The notes beneath the pieces are model-generated. The model made no database searches, was not told the DNA's origin, and saw only the letters and a program-made list of their open reading frames with translations. Made by a program: the position numbers and the translations under genes. Shown piece after piece: positions 63,352 through 64,000 of a stretch of 64,000 nucleotides of DNA. The first letter of the stretch is position 1; the number at the start of each line of letters is the position of its first letter. Source of the stretch: Aquabacterium sp. (GTDB lineage: Bacteria; Pseudomonadota; Gammaproteobacteria; Burkholderiales; Burkholderiaceae_C); contig JAURXM010000132.1 in assembly GCA_030654395.1 (NCBI GenBank), positions 124,001 through 188,000 of the forward strand, written 5' to 3'.

Positions 63352-64000
63352 ATGAGCAAGTTGATCGAAGATTTCGCCACCATGAGCGGCCTGCGCAATC
63401 GCGAGGTGCTGGACGTGTCCTTGGCGCAGTTCGTGAGCGAGCTGATTCAACCCCAATACGTGGCGATTTACCGCAGCGTGGGTGAGGGCGATCAGGCGCG
63501 CTGGCTGACCGGTGCCACCCTCACGCAGGGTCGGGATCAGGGACATGTGGATTTGGCCGCCGTGGATTTTGATGGCCTGCCTTTGCTGGCGGCCATGCCC
63601 GAGCACGAACGGTGCTTGCGCACAGGTGTGCACATTGAACTGCAAACATCGACCTACACCAGTTTGTATCCCTTGAGCGCAGGTCAAGAAGTGGTAGGTG
63701 TCATTGAGGTGATCACCGACGCTCCCTTGACCGCCGATCACCGCCGTGTATTGGTCAGCATGTCGCGCTTTTACCGGAACCTGAGTGGTCTACTTGAGGA
63801 GAACGAAAGTGATGCCTTGACGGGCTTGCTTAACCGCAAAACTTTCGATGAGGCTTTTGCACGGACGGCCCATCAGCGCACAGCCGAGGCACAGCTAGGC
63901 GATAGCCGGCGTGCGCAGGATGCCGACTTATCTGGTTGGCTGGCCGTCATCGACATCGATCACTTCAAGCGCGTGAACGACAATTTTGGACACCTGATTG
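63352..64000 (+). CDS. GGDEF-domain diguanylate cyclase (3' end outside window)
   Basis: Reading from ATG 63352, 216 residues are visible before the window ends. Residues 1-150 form a GAF-like sensor (SLAQFVSELIQPQYVAIYRS, LYPLSAGQEVVGVIEVITD) ending in a helix. The GGDEF domain starts with ESDALTGLLNRKTFDEAF and VIDIDHFKRVNDNFGH, where the metal Asp and substrate Asn are intact, so an active cyclase is likely. The signature GGDEF loop itself lies beyond the edge. It is 140 bases from the divergent DoxX-like gene. Confidence 0.88.
   Translation, partial: MSKLIEDFATMSGLRNREVLDVSLAQFVSELIQPQYVAIYRSVGEGDQARWLTGATLTQGRDQGHVDLAAVDFDGLPLLAAMPEHERCLRTGVHIELQTSTYTSLYPLSAGQEVVGVIEVITDAPLTADHRRVLVSMSRFYRNLSGLLEENESDALTGLLNRKTFDEAFARTAHQRTAEAQLGDSRRAQDADLSGWLAVIDIDHFKRVNDNFGHLI

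Overview
This is a G+C-rich, gene-dense chromosomal stretch from a betaproteobacterium, most likely order Burkholderiales. The evidence is the fmdB-DUF502-aspS-nudB block, the ubiJ-ubiB and gph-ubiG pairs of ubiquinone-using Proteobacteria, a 6S RNA beside zapA, an MshQ-like pilus protein and a split cobalamin pathway. I cannot name a genus from sequence alone. I saw no tRNA, rRNA, insertion sequence, prophage or CRISPR array.

Layout. 1-2906: the end of an MshQ/DUF6701 pilus-associated protein, then two overlapping paralogues of unknown function, each with one N-terminal membrane helix and a long series of short Val/Ile/Pro beta-strand repeats. 2827-14000: an unfamiliar enzyme locus with two acetolactate-synthase-like ThDP enzymes, an amine-oxidase-type flavoprotein, a fumarate-reductase/ketosteroid-dehydrogenase-type flavoprotein, a KAS III-fold protein that has lost its nucleophile, and a PhnD-type binding protein overlapping a membrane histidine kinase with no transporter or response regulator beside it. 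14084-18836: a PadR regulator divergent from an unsaturated fatty acid operon (FadH 2,4-dienoyl-CoA reductase, NTF2-like protein, ECH1-type dienoyl-CoA isomerase, SGNH hydrolase), with two palindromic operators straddling the promoter. 18838-25979: AraC regulator/cytochrome P450 divergent pair, an orphan HypF, a beta-hydroxyacid dehydrogenase and a PAS protein with a degenerate GGDEF domain.

26005-26887: 6S RNA with promoter and terminator, zapA and a small coiled-coil protein, all on the minus strand. 26966-40243: a cobalamin riboswitch followed by 13 tightly packed genes covering B12 uptake (btuB, btuF, btuC, btuD), corrin a,c-amidation, adenosylation, amidation, aminopropanol arm and nucleotide loop assembly (cobU, cobB, cobO, cbiB, cobD-type aminotransferase, cobQ, cobT, cobS, cobC). 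No corrin-ring synthesis genes are present, so the block fits salvage plus the late pathway.

40237-49477 (minus): clsB, a YbhP-like phosphodiesterase, nudB, aspS, a DUF502 protein, fmdB, a sodium:solute symporter, ubiB and ubiJ. 49627-54812 (plus): a small exopolysaccharide locus (WcaJ-type initiating transferase, A+T-rich EpsL-like barrel, galE, manC) without further glycosyltransferases. 54828-64000: gph, ubiG, an ArsC-like reductase, a DNA alkylation repair protein, a BASS transporter, an RluA-family pseudouridine synthase, an intact KAS III, sbcB, a YgjP-type metalloprotease, a DoxX-like membrane protein and a diguanylate cyclase cut by the right edge. Genes are packed tightly: many tandem starts and stops overlap by 1-4 bases, and several convergent pairs overlap or leave one base between stop codons.
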